From Paludisphaera borealis (GTDB taxonomy: Bacteria; Planctomycetota; Planctomycetia; Isosphaerales; Isosphaeraceae), in the NCBI RefSeq assembly GCF_001956985.1, contig NZ_CP019082.1, positions 6,200,001-6,264,000 on the forward strand: 64,000 nucleotides of DNA. Direction: 5' to 3'. The notes beneath the pieces were generated by a model, which did no database searches, was not told the origin of the DNA, and saw only the letters and a list, made by a program, of their open reading frames with translations. Both the position numbers and the translations under genes were made by a program. The stretch's first letter is position 1; each line of letters begins with the position of its first letter. Below are positions 7,818 to 15,880 of this stretch, piece after piece.

Positions 7818-9221
7818 TCATTTCGCCCGGGACCGGATCAGTCGGGCGATGAACCGGGCTTCGCAGTCGTGAATCTGGGGCCAGATCTGGAGGATGCCGG
7901 TCGTCGACGCTTCTTCGAGCGGGTTCGGGAACGGGTCGAGCTGGAACTCGGGATGGTCCGCGAGAAACTTCGTGACCAGCCCCTGGGTTTCACAGAGCGT
8001 GGCCGTGGCGACGGTGTAGACGATGACGCCTCCCGGTCGAACGGCCGTGGCCGCCAGTTCGAGAAGCTGGCGCTGGCGCTCCACGAATAGGGCGAGCTGC
8101 GGCTTGCGGACGATCCAACGGACCTCGGGGTGACGCCGCCAGACGCCGACGCCCGAACAAGGAGCGTCGAGCAGCACGCCGTCGTAGGTGCCCGACTTGC
8201 CGGGCGCGTACTTGCCGTCCCAGACTTTCGCCGCGACGTTGCGGAAGGGGCTCTTGCGCAGCCGCAGCGCGGCCGCGTGACGGGCGGCGTCGTGGTCGAA
8301 GGTGGCGATGACCGCCCCCTTGTTCGCCATCTCGGCGCCGAGGTCCAGCGCGTGCAGCCCGGTGCCGCCGCAGGCGACCCACCAGCGCTCGCCGGGGTCG
8401 GGATCGCAGACCTTGGCCACGGCCTGCGAAGCGAGGTCTTCGACGACCACGAAGCCCTGATTGACGGGTTCCAGCGATCCCACGTCGGTGTCGCGGTCGA
8501 GCTTCGCCGCGGTCTCGATCCGGCGGTGAATCCAGGGCTTGAGGCCCGTGTCGCGCAGCTCGTTCCAGACCGGCTTCTCGGGCTTGCCGCGGACGCCCAC
8601 CCAGAGCGGCAGCCGGGTCTGTAGCGAATGCAGGAAGGCCAAGCGGCGGCTCTTGGCGGGCTCGTCGCCGGGAGGCACCGGAAGCTCGTCGCGGAGCCAG
8701 GCCGGAAACAGCATCCAGGGGTCGGCGGTGACCGTCTTCCCGTCCATGAACCGCTTCAGGCCCTGCGCCCGGGCCGTCCAGTTGGGGGCGTCGCCGCTGG
8801 AGAACAATCGGTCGGGGTCGCGCATCGACTTGTTCGCCCAGAACCGGCAGACCGCCGGGACGTCGGGCGCCTCGAGCAGCCAGGCGAGCAGAAGCTGATC
8901 CTCGACGTGGACCAGCTTGAGCGGTTCGATCCAGCCCCACCACCGGACGAGCGACGACAACGCGCGGTAGATCAGCCGACGGTCGGCGCGCGGCAGACCG
9001 CGCATCGATTCGTGGGCGGCGGTGAGCGAGGTCTCCAGCCGCTTGTCCTTCTCGACGACGTCGCGGAGGACTCCCGGGGCGAGCGAGGCGATCAGGCTGG
9101 CGAGCGCGGGGATCGACTTGCCGCGAGCGGGACCGACCGGCCGTCCGCCCGCCGAGAGTCGACGGTTCGTTGAGGGTTTTGAGGTTCTTTTACGAGGAGG
9201 TTGGGTGTTTTTGCGCGACAT
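7818..9221 (-). CDS. RsmB/NOL1-NOP2-Sun family RNA m5C methyltransferase-like protein
   Basis: A 467-residue SAM-dependent methyltransferase of the RsmB type. A basic N-terminal tail (RKNTQPPRKRTSK) precedes a NusB-like helical region and the Rossmann domain. Visible are the SAM-binding region (WWVACGGTGLHALDLGAEMA), motif IV DAPCSGVGVWRRHPEVRW with its cysteine, and the late strand GGVIVYTVATATLCETQ. In the usual enzymes that last strand ends in a TC pair whose cysteine is the nucleophile attacking C6 of cytosine; here the pair reads VA, with a cysteine a few residues later. Either the nucleophile is displaced or catalysis is altered. It ends 10 bases past the convergent isomerase gene. Confidence 0.85.
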   Translation of the reverse strand: MSRKNTQPPRKRTSKPSTNRRLSAGGRPVGPARGKSIPALASLIASLAPGVLRDVVEKDKRLETSLTAAHESMRGLPRADRRLIYRALSSLVRWWGWIEPLKLVHVEDQLLLAWLLEAPDVPAVCRFWANKSMRDPDRLFSSGDAPNWTARAQGLKRFMDGKTVTADPWMLFPAWLRDELPVPPGDEPAKSRRLAFLHSLQTRLPLWVGVRGKPEKPVWNELRDTGLKPWIHRRIETAAKLDRDTDVGSLEPVNQGFVVVEDLASQAVAKVCDPDPGERWWVACGGTGLHALDLGAEMANKGAVIATFDHDAARHAAALRLRKSPFRNVAAKVWDGKYAPGKSGTYDGVLLDAPCSGVGVWRRHPEVRWIVRKPQLALFVERQRQLLELAATAVRPGGVIVYTVATATLCETQGLVTKFLADHPEFQLDPFPNPLEEASTTGILQIWPQIHDCEARFIARLIRSRAK

Positions 9222-9305
9222 GCCGGAGCGACCTCGGAGGGGGAAATCGAGCGAAAGTCGCCGGCTGACGCGGTCGGCCTGGCGACGGAATATCGGGGGC
9301 GAGCC

Positions 9306-11387
9306 TCAGCGCGATTTACGCTTCTGGGCGGTGCGGCGGTGGGGTCGATAACCCCCTCCGGCGCCGGCCCGCTTGGGAGGCTTCGCGCCCGGGGCGGGGG
9401 TCGGCTTGTCGCCGTCCTTAGAAGGGATCGTATGGACGTATTTCCCTTCGCCGAGCGAGCGCTGGGCGTCGGCCATCCGCGATTGCAGGGCGGCTTTGGG
9501 AGGTTGAGCGGGGATCAGGGCGTCGCAGCCCGAGCCGATCAGGTCTTGTCGACCGGCCGCCATGAGCGCTTTGCGGACCTCGAAGTAATTCTCGGGCCGG
9601 AAGTACTGGAGAAGCGCCCGCTGAAGCTTGCGGTCGCGGAGGTGCTGGGCGACGTAGACCGGCTCGCCGCTGAACGGGTCGAAGCCGGTGTAATACATGC
9701 AGGTGGCGATGTCGAACGGGGCTGGGATGAAGTCCTGCACCTGGTCGGGCCGGTAGCCGTTGCGCTTCAGGAACAGGGCCAGGTCGATCATCGCGTCCAG
9801 GTCGCTGCCCGGATGCGAGGCGATGTAATAGGGCACGAGGAACTGCTTCTTGCCCGCCTTGGCGCTCGCCGCCTGGAACGCCTCGGCGAAACCGTCGTAG
9901 TCGTTCGAGTTCGGCTTCTTCATCAGCTTCAGGACGTTCGAGTCGGTGTGCTCGGGCGCGACCTTGAGATGGCCGCCGACGTGGTGCCGCGCCAGCTCCT
10001 CAAGGTACTCGGGCGACTTCTGCGCGAGGTCCATCCGGATGCCCGAGGCCACGAGCACCTTGTCGATTCCCGCCACCTGGCGGCTCTCGCGCATCACCTC
10101 GATCAGCGGGCCGTGGTCGGTCCCCAGCAGTTTGCAGACCGTCGGATGGACGCACGACAGCCGCTTGCACTTGGCCTCGACCTCCGGCTTCGTGCAACGC
10201 ATCTCGTACATGTTCGCCGTCGGGCCGCCGATGTCCGAGACCACGCCGGAGAACTTCGGGTCGCGGCCCATCTGCTGAAGCTCGGTGAGGATCGATTCCT
10301 TCGACCGCGACTGGATGATCCGCCCCTGGTGGGCCGTGATCGAGCAGAACGTGCAGCCGCCGAAGCAGCCGCGCATGATCGTCACCGAGTCCTTGACGAC
10401 CTCGTAGGCCGGAATCCGCGCGCCCTTATACATCGGGTGCGGACGGCGGGTGTAAGAGAGGCCGTAGACGCGATCCATGTCTTCCTGGCTGATCGGCAAC
10501 GGAGGCGGATTGCAGATGATCGCCTGGCGGTCGTGGTACTGCACGAGCGTCTTGGCGTTGAGCGGGTTCGTCTCGTGGTGGATGGTCTTGGTCGCCAGGG
10601 CGAACTTCCGCTTGTCGGTCTTCACCTCTTCATACGATGGCAGCTTGAGGGCGAGTTCCGGCGGGGTCTCGCTCGCGCCCAAGGCGTAGGCGATCCCGCG
10701 CATGTCGCGGAGGTCCTTGACGGTCTCGCCGGCCGCGAGCCGTCGGGCGATCTCGACGATCTGCTGCTCGCCCATGCCGAAGACGACGAGGTCGGCCTTG
10801 GCGTCGAGCACGATCGACCGCTTGACGGTGTCGCTCCAGTAGTCGTAATGAGCCAGGCGGCGGAGCGAGGCTTCCACGCCTCCGGCGATGATCGGCACGC
10901 CCGAAAAGGCTTCGCGGGCGCGATGCGAGTAGGGGATCGTCGCGCGATCGGGACGCAGGCCGATCTGGCCGCCGGGGCTGTAGGCGTCGTCGTTGCGAAC
11001 CTTCTTGTTCGCGGTGTAGTGGTTGATCATGCTGTCCATGTTGCCGGCGCTGATGCCGAAGAACAGCCGGGGGCGGCCGAACTGCCGCCAGGGGGCGGCG
11101 CTCCGCCAATCGGGCTGGCTCAAGATCGCCACCCGAAATCCGGCCGCCTCCAGCACGCGGCCCAGAATGCCCATGGCGAACGCCGGGTGGTCGACGTAGG
11201 CGTCGCCGGTGACGAACACCACGTCCACGTAGTCCCATCCGCGCGCGTCCATCTCGGCCCGAGACGACGGCAGGTGCGGAAGCGTGAGCGGAACGAGCGG
11301 CAGTACCGGCAGTTGCGTCGGCGCCTCGTTCGGACCCGCGTTCCGGGAAGAGCAGGGGGGTGGGGCGATCGCCACGGGATTCATCAT
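9306..11387 (-). CDS. ygiQ: YgiQ family radical SAM protein (UPF0313)
   Basis: A 693-residue protein of the YgiQ/UPF0313 family; function in the family is not settled. An N-terminal B12-binding-like region ([18 protein letters not shown]...[17 protein letters not shown]) is followed by the radical SAM domain with the cluster motif [18 protein letters not shown], then [14 protein letters not shown] and a [15 protein letters not shown] segment typical of the family. The C-terminus is basic and lysine-rich, ending [10 protein letters not shown]. The ATG at 11387 begins MMNP; the frame is open further upstream, but the family N-terminus begins soon after this point, and the length agrees with the usual 680-740 residues. 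Confidence 0.92.
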   Translation of the reverse strand: MMNPVAIAPPPCSSRNAGPNEAPTQLPVLPLVPLTLPHLPSSRAEMDARGWDYVDVVFVTGDAYVDHPAFAMGILGRVLEAAGFRVAILSQPDWRSAAPWRQFGRPRLFFGISAGNMDSMINHYTANKKVRNDDAYSPGGQIGLRPDRATIPYSHRAREAFSGVPIIAGGVEASLRRLAHYDYWSDTVKRSIVLDAKADLVVFGMGEQQIVEIARRLAAGETVKDLRDMRGIAYALGASETPPELALKLPSYEEVKTDKRKFALATKTIHHETNPLNAKTLVQYHDRQAIICNPPPLPISQEDMDRVYGLSYTRRPHPMYKGARIPAYEVVKDSVTIMRGCFGGCTFCSITAHQGRIIQSRSKESILTELQQMGRDPKFSGVVSDIGGPTANMYEMRCTKPEVEAKCKRLSCVHPTVCKLLGTDHGPLIEVMRESRQVAGIDKVLVASGIRMDLAQKSPEYLEELARHHVGGHLKVAPEHTDSNVLKLMKKPNSNDYDGFAEAFQAASAKAGKKQFLVPYYIASHPGSDLDAMIDLALFLKRNGYRPDQVQDFIPAPFDIATCMYYTGFDPFSGEPVYVAQHLRDRKLQRALLQYFRPENYFEVRKALMAAGRQDLIGSGCDALIPAQPPKAALQSRMADAQRSLGEGKYVHTIPSKDGDKPTPAPGAKPPKRAGAGGGYRPHRRTAQKRKSR

Positions 11388-11684
11388 TCTCGATTGGCCA
11401 ACACGGTAAGCGTCTGATCCAGAACCAGGGAATCTTACCATTATGCTCCAGGCGTCAACCGTAACACAAGGCACGCTGAAGACCCAGCCGCCGTCGCAAG
11501 AGGCTTGGGCCAATAAGCGATGAGTCGAATGCGGCGCTTTTGAAAAATCGAAAAGTGAGGGATCTGCACGTCGTTTACAGGGAGTTCGGCCGGTCTTATG
11601 CTCAGATGGCAATTCGCGGCGTGTCTGACTGAGCGCATGCAATGCGGGCGAAGAAGACCCGGATTCCTCGAAGGGCGACTCCCA

Positions 11685-12170
11685 ATGTATATCCTGAAGC
11701 GGATCGCCGCGTACATGATTGACCTGATGGTGGTCGTGGCCCCGCTCTCTGCGCTCTCCGCCTTCGCCGAGAACGAGGTTTTCGAACGAGTCCCCTCGCA
11801 GTTCCTCAGCTTCGGTTCCCCGGTTTCCTGGGCGCTTCCTCTGGCGCTCCCGGTCCTGTTCCTCGGGACGGTTACGGGGCTGACCGGTCGCTCGCCAGGC
11901 AAGTTGATCACCTTCTTGAAGGTCGAGGACGGCGGAGGCGACCCGCCCGGGATCGCGCAAGGGATCGTCCGGGAACTCATCAAGGCCGTCTCCCTGGCTT
12001 TCATCCTTGGCATCTTCTGGGCGATTCAGAGCCTCGCGACCCGACGCCGGACCTTCTACGACGAGTGGCTCGATCTCGAAGTGGACGACCTGCGGCCGAC
12101 CGGCCTGACCCCGACCCAGAAGAATTTCCGGAAGTACATGCGAGAGCAGGCCAGGCGGCAGAAAGGCTAA
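11685..12170 (+). CDS. RDD family membrane protein
   Basis: A 161-residue membrane protein. It starts [20 protein letters not shown], where the Arg...Asp spacing of the first helix is the RDD signature, continues with a hydrophobic hairpin ([18 protein letters not shown]), the [13 protein letters not shown] loop and a final helix ([17 protein letters not shown]). AAGGG lies about 10 bases before the ATG. The function of RDD proteins is mostly unknown (transport or envelope homeostasis have been proposed). The gene is divergent from the YgiQ gene across a 297-base spacer in which I see no other gene. Confidence 0.85.
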   Translation: MYILKRIAAYMIDLMVVVAPLSALSAFAENEVFERVPSQFLSFGSPVSWALPLALPVLFLGTVTGLTGRSPGKLITFLKVEDGGGDPPGIAQGIVRELIKAVSLAFILGIFWAIQSLATRRRTFYDEWLDLEVDDLRPTGLTPTQKNFRKYMREQARRQKG

Positions 12171-12199
12171 CACTCGCCGCCTCCGACTCGACCGCGTTC

Positions 12200-13189
12200 T
12201 CAGTCGCCTTGATTCGAGGTAAACCAATGCCTTGCCAGCCCAGGCGCGAGCGTGAGAACGCCCATCTGCGCGGCGAGTCGGGGATCGGCAAGGATCGTGG
12301 CGACGATCGCCGGCGCGAGATGGACCGATCGGCCGAGCGCCGCGCGGGCCAGCTCGATCCGGCCGGCGCGGAGTGCGTCATACGCGCGGTTGAGATATGC
12401 GCGGGCGAGTTTGCGGCGGCAGGCTCGCTGATCGAGAGCCGGGAATTTGGCCGTGATCCGTGCGGTTTCTTCCAGATCGTCGAGGGTCGCCTTGAAGCGA
12501 TGCGTCTCGCTAGCCGCGTGCCACCGCACGGAGACGGTCGCCGGGCCGTTGCACCACGCCACGCCGAACCGCTCGGCGACGCGGATCCAGAAATCCCAGT
12601 CGACGGCGTAGCGAAGCGACGAGTCGAAGCCGCTGACGATCTCGTGAGCCCGCTTGTTCGTCGTCACGGCCGAGCATCGGAGAATGTTGCCGCTCGCGAG
12701 CGACCTCACGAATCCACCTGGCTGGTAAAGCCCGATTCGGCCCGGGCTGGCCCCGGTCGAGTCCGGAACGCCACCGGGGTCGACGACGTCGGCGGCGACC
12801 GGCTTACCCGACTCGTCGACGACGTCGGCAGGGCCGGCGATCAAGCCCAGCGCGTAGGGCCGTTCGCGGTCGATCGCTTCGAGATGGTCGCGAAGATGCC
12901 CCGGCCGCATCACGTCGTCTTGATGAAAAATCGCGACCCAGGGGGTGCGGCTCTCGGCCATGCAGCGGTTCCAGTTCGCCGCCAGGCCGAGCCGCTCCGA
13001 GCCGGTCACGATTCGCGCGCGGTCGCCGGCCTCGGCGCGAACCCATTCGAGCGTGCGGTCGTCCGAAGAGTCGTCGCAGACGAGAAGGTCGAACGCGGCG
13101 TCTTCCTGGGCCAAGATCCCGCGCAGGGCTTCGGTAATGTGGCGTTCGCCGTTGTAGGTGGGGATCGCGACGGTGATGGTCGGCGTCAC
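12200..13189 (-). CDS. Family 2 glycosyltransferase
   Basis: A 329-residue GT-A fold glycosyltransferase. The N-terminus [23 protein letters not shown] and [12 protein letters not shown] are the nucleotide-sugar binding part, and [16 protein letters not shown] carries the metal-binding acidic motif. It starts with a GTG that overlaps the TGA stop of the DUF971 gene (GTGA), indicating translational coupling. The acceptor is unknown; a cell-surface polysaccharide or glycoprotein is usual for this family. It ends about 30 bases from the convergent RDD gene. No transmembrane segment is obvious, so it is likely a cytoplasmic, membrane-associated enzyme. Confidence 0.9.
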   Translation of the reverse strand: MTPTITVAIPTYNGERHITEALRGILAQEDAAFDLLVCDDSSDDRTLEWVRAEAGDRARIVTGSERLGLAANWNRCMAESRTPWVAIFHQDDVMRPGHLRDHLEAIDRERPYALGLIAGPADVVDESGKPVAADVVDPGGVPDSTGASPGRIGLYQPGGFVRSLASGNILRCSAVTTNKRAHEIVSGFDSSLRYAVDWDFWIRVAERFGVAWCNGPATVSVRWHAASETHRFKATLDDLEETARITAKFPALDQRACRRKLARAYLNRAYDALRAGRIELARAALGRSVHLAPAIVATILADPRLAAQMGVLTLAPGLARHWFTSNQGD

Positions 13190-13491
13190 GGGATCTCGGT
13201 GGCCAGGTTGTGAAGCATCTCCCAGGTGTAGATGCCCGACGAATGGCCGTCGCTCCACGAGGGCTGGACCGCGTAGTTGCCGACCATCTCCATCCCGGCG
13301 AGCTTGACGTCCTCGCGGACGTGCTCGATCCGGATGATCCGCTCGCCGGTCCACTCGTCCCGGCAACTGGCGCACGGGCATTCCGAGCGGAGGAACCGGT
13401 ACGGGAACCGATTCACCGCGCCGTCGGGCCAGACGATCTCGAGAAGCTGCTCGGCTTGATGGGCCCGGATATTGCTGGGAGGATCAACCAT
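13186..13491 (-). CDS. DUF971 domain protein
   Basis: A 101-residue protein matching the DUF971 (GBBH-like N-terminal) domain: LEIVWPDGAVNRFPYRFLRSECPCASCRDEW, then IRIEHVREDVKLAGMEMVGNYAVQPSWSDGHSSGIYTWEML. The CPCASC cysteines and a later histidine form the zinc or cluster site known in related proteins, which are linked to iron-sulfur cluster handling (in ApbC/Mrp fusions) or occur fused to gamma-butyrobetaine hydroxylase. The ATG at 13491 fits the domain boundary; the frame extends 24 codons further. It is coupled by overlap to the glycosyltransferase gene. Confidence 0.88.
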   Translation of the reverse strand: MVDPPSNIRAHQAEQLLEIVWPDGAVNRFPYRFLRSECPCASCRDEWTGERIIRIEHVREDVKLAGMEMVGNYAVQPSWSDGHSSGIYTWEMLHNLATEIP

Positions 13492-13543
13492 GGCCACGAA
13501 GCCCCGAAAATCAGAATCAGCCGCCGCTCGCGGGATCGCAAGC

Positions 13544-13864
13544 ATGAGACACCAGGATAGCAAAAAACGTCCCTGGCACGAAGAGGCGACGCCCCCGGAA
13601 CACGCCGACGCCGACGCACTTGATGGACGATTCTACGTCCTGGCCCCGAGCGTCAACGCCGTGCGTCGGGCGCTGTTTCGCGCCCCCGGCGGTGCCAAAG
13701 TCGTCGGCCGGCACGACCGCGAGACGATCGCCTGCTCGCACACGATGGACGCCCACAGCCTCGCTCGCCACTGGTCGATCCTCGTCAGCCGCCTCGGCAA
13801 GGCCGGCCTGCGCGTGGTGCCTCGGCCGGGATCGGTCGACAACCGAATCCGGCACGAGATCTGA
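13544..13864 (+). CDS. Hypothetical protein
   Basis: A 106-residue basic protein that I do not recognise. A polar N-terminus (KKRPWHEEATPPEHADADALD) is followed by a compact domain, GRFYVLAPSVNAVRRALFRAPGGAKVVGRHDRETIACSHTMDAHSLARHWSILVSRLGKAGLRVVP, with regular hydrophobic spacing suggesting a folded alpha/beta unit. It is divergent from the DUF971 gene with about 50 bases between starts. Codon use matches the surroundings; the reverse strand also carries a long open frame, so a wrong call cannot be excluded. An IS110 copy sits just downstream. Confidence 0.5.
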   Translation: MRHQDSKKRPWHEEATPPEHADADALDGRFYVLAPSVNAVRRALFRAPGGAKVVGRHDRETIACSHTMDAHSLARHWSILVSRLGKAGLRVVPRPGSVDNRIRHEI

Positions 13865-13938
13865 CTTGAGCAGCGGCAGCCGCCCACCGACCCGACTCGC
13901 GGAAATTGGCTTCTTCTGAAAATCTTCCGGGCCATGTG

Positions 13939-15087
13939 TCAGGCTGCAGGGGCTGGTAGTTGGCGTTCGCGGTAGTCGGCCCCGTTCTTGAGCAGGTGCC
14001 AGATCACCACCAGGATCTTGTGCGCCACGGCGATGAGAGCCTTCTTTTTCCCGAGTCGTGGGACCCATCGACGGTAGCAGATGCTGAAGGCGGTGTTCTT
14101 GGCGTGGCTGGCCGACCACGCCGACTGCACCAGGAGCGAACGCAGCCACGGACTCCCCTTGGTCGTCTTGCCGCTGCGGCGTTTGCCGGCGCTTTGGTCG
14201 TTGCCCGGGCACAGCCCCGCCCAGGAGCAGAGGTGGCCCGCGGTCGGGAACGACTCCACGTCCGGCCCGATCTCCCCCACGATCACCTCCGCCGCCCGAT
14301 CCCCCACTCCGGGGATCCCCTGGAGCCGGCCCGCCGCCTCGTCGAACGGCCTCATGGCCTCGTCGATCCGCTCGTCCAGCCGCTCGATCAGGCGTTCCAA
14401 CGCGTCGATCTGATCCGTCAGCAGCCGGAGCACGAAGCGGTGGTGGTCGGTGACCCGGCCCAACAGCGCCCGCCTCAGCTCGGGGATCTTGCCCCGGAGC
14501 CGCTGCTTGGCCAGATCGGCCAGCTTCTCCGGGTCGTCCTGGCCGTCGATGATCGCCCGGATCATGGCGCGCCCCGAGGCCCCCAGGACGTCGCTGGCCA
14601 CCGACCCCAGCTTGACGTTGGCGTCCTCCAGCGTCTTCTGGAGGCGATTGGCCACCGCGGCGCGGTCGCGGACCAACTCGGTGCGCTGCCGGGTCAGGTC
14701 GCGAAGCTCGCGGATCTCCGGCTTGGGGATGAAGCTGGGCGACAGCAGCCCGTGCTGGAGCAACTGGGCGATCCACTCGGCGTCCTTGACGTCGGTCTTG
14801 CGGCCGGGGACCTGCTTGAGCCGCCCGGCGTTGACCAGCATCACGTCGAATCGCCCTTCCAGGATGTGGAAGATCGGCTTCCAGTAGACGCCCGTGCTCT
14901 CCATGGCGACCTCGCGGACGCCGTGGGCGTCGAGCCAGTCGGCCAGGGCCAGCAAGTCCGCGGTCATCGTGCCGAAGGTGTGGACCACCGAGGCGACCGA
15001 GCCGTCGGGGTTGATGTGGCGGACGCAGGCGACGACGGTCTTCTTGTGGACGTCGAGCCCGGCGCAGCGATCGTGAACGATGTCCAT
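13939..15087 (-). CDS. IS110 family transposase
   Basis: A 382-residue IS110-type recombinase. The N-terminal RuvC-like DEDD domain shows GLDVHKKTVVACV (first Asp), AMESTGVYWKPIF (Glu) and KTDVKDAEWIAQLL (Asp pair). A coiled linker follows, and the C-terminal Tnp domain has GIPGVGDRAAEVIVGEIG and CSWAGLCPGNDQSAGKRRSGKTTKG with the serine thought to act as nucleophile. It appears full length and undisrupted. The ATG at 15087 is chosen because it opens the DEDD domain; upstream in-frame sequence is non-coding and structured (see the bridge-RNA candidate). Confidence 0.95.
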   Translation of the reverse strand: MDIVHDRCAGLDVHKKTVVACVRHINPDGSVASVVHTFGTMTADLLALADWLDAHGVREVAMESTGVYWKPIFHILEGRFDVMLVNAGRLKQVPGRKTDVKDAEWIAQLLQHGLLSPSFIPKPEIRELRDLTRQRTELVRDRAAVANRLQKTLEDANVKLGSVASDVLGASGRAMIRAIIDGQDDPEKLADLAKQRLRGKIPELRRALLGRVTDHHRFVLRLLTDQIDALERLIERLDERIDEAMRPFDEAAGRLQGIPGVGDRAAEVIVGEIGPDVESFPTAGHLCSWAGLCPGNDQSAGKRRSGKTTKGSPWLRSLLVQSAWSASHAKNTAFSICYRRWVPRLGKKKALIAVAHKILVVIWHLLKNGADYRERQLPAPAA

Positions 15088-15420
15088 GACGTCCCCTCCA
15101 ACTCGAGTGGTCGGAAACGAAGCAGTCCGAGCCGGTGGGACGACCTCGGGGCGTAAAGCAGTTTCTTCTACGTGCTCCCCCGCTTCCGGGGGGCGACAGG
15201 ACGGGGTTCGACGTGAAGTCGAGCCGAGGCCGGGACCAAGTTCCTTCGCGGGTTCGCGACACCAAAGCCAATGACGGCCTCTCGCCCAGGGCCGGACATC
15301 CGCAGCATAACCCAACCCGACCCCATTTTCATGGGACGGGTTGAGCCAAAGGCTCATGACCGTTCCTTCGTAGAGGAACCAGCGAGTCGCCCCAGGTAAA
15401 GCGGGCGGCACTGTCCGTTC
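15088..15420 (-). ncRNA. Candidate IS110 bridge-RNA region
   Basis: IS110 elements are known to encode a bridge RNA, for this family usually in the non-coding left end before the transposase, which pairs with both target and donor DNA. Here the 330 bases upstream of the transposase hold three consecutive hairpins: CCCAT/ATGGG (15322-15335), TGAGCC-AAA-GGCTCA (15342-15356) and GTTCCT/AGGAAC (15362-15379), plus a CCCCCCGGAAGCGGGGGA hairpin on the minus strand nearer the gene. Position and structure fit; RNA ends and guide loops cannot be set without the insertion site of a second copy. Confidence 0.5.
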
Positions 15421-15738
15421 CAAGCTTCACCGTTGTAATGCTTTCGGGCGATGGCTATGCCTCACGCCGCGCCGCCGGATTGGCTTCGATCGCTCGGAAC
15501 ACGTTGGTTATCGACCCTGCTTCCGCCGCCCCGGCCGTCCGCTGGTCAATTAGGTTGGTTCGCGCGGATTTGGGATGGTTCGACGTCGCTTCCGCCTTCA
15601 CCGATACCGAATTGTCAACGAGCCAGGACGCTCCGGACGGAGATTCCCTTACCTAAAGCATACGACGCGATCGCCCAGTTTGGGGGGCCCGTCCTCATGA
15701 AAATGGACTCCGGGTCGTGCCGCGAGCGCCCTCCCTAA

Positions 15739-15829
15739 ACGAGCCCGAAGCGCCAGCGAGTGCATTGGTTTGCGTTCGCTGACTCGGCACGCTGACGGGG
15801 GAATTCACTCGCTGGCGCTTCGGGCTCGT
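15739..15829. repeat. Perfect 24-bp inverted repeat, 43-base loop (dispersed palindrome)
   Basis: The arm at 15739-15762 (ACGAGCCCGAAGCGCCAG...) is an exact reverse complement of 15806-15829 (...CTTCGGGCTCGT). A near-identical single arm is found at 60665-60688, and a diverged copy lies in the primase-like gene at 1831. The minus strand would translate as YEPEAPASEF, a kind of peptide I recall as a recurrent spurious translation in planctomycete genomes. It behaves like a REP/MITE-type non-coding mobile repeat. The 450 bases of 15430-15880 hold this repeat and nothing else I can support. Confidence 0.8.
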
Positions 15830-15880
15830 ATTTCGCTCTCCCGATCGTCCCACGGACTATTTTCATGGCAACCCGGTCGA

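Larger units (their letters stand above)
13890..15430 (-). mobile_element. IS110-family insertion sequence, ends approximate
   Basis: The intact transposase, a short downstream flank and about 330 bases of structured non-coding sequence upstream of it match the organisation of IS110 elements. These elements lack terminal inverted repeats and target duplications, so the exact ends cannot be read here; the limits given are estimates. It lies between a hypothetical gene and a region with a dispersed palindrome and does not visibly interrupt a gene. Confidence 0.7.

Noticed and set aside
9201-11417. 738-codon plus-strand open frame
   Set aside because: Lies opposite the clear YgiQ radical SAM gene; its translation is Arg/Val/Asp-rich without domain features, a GC-driven shadow.
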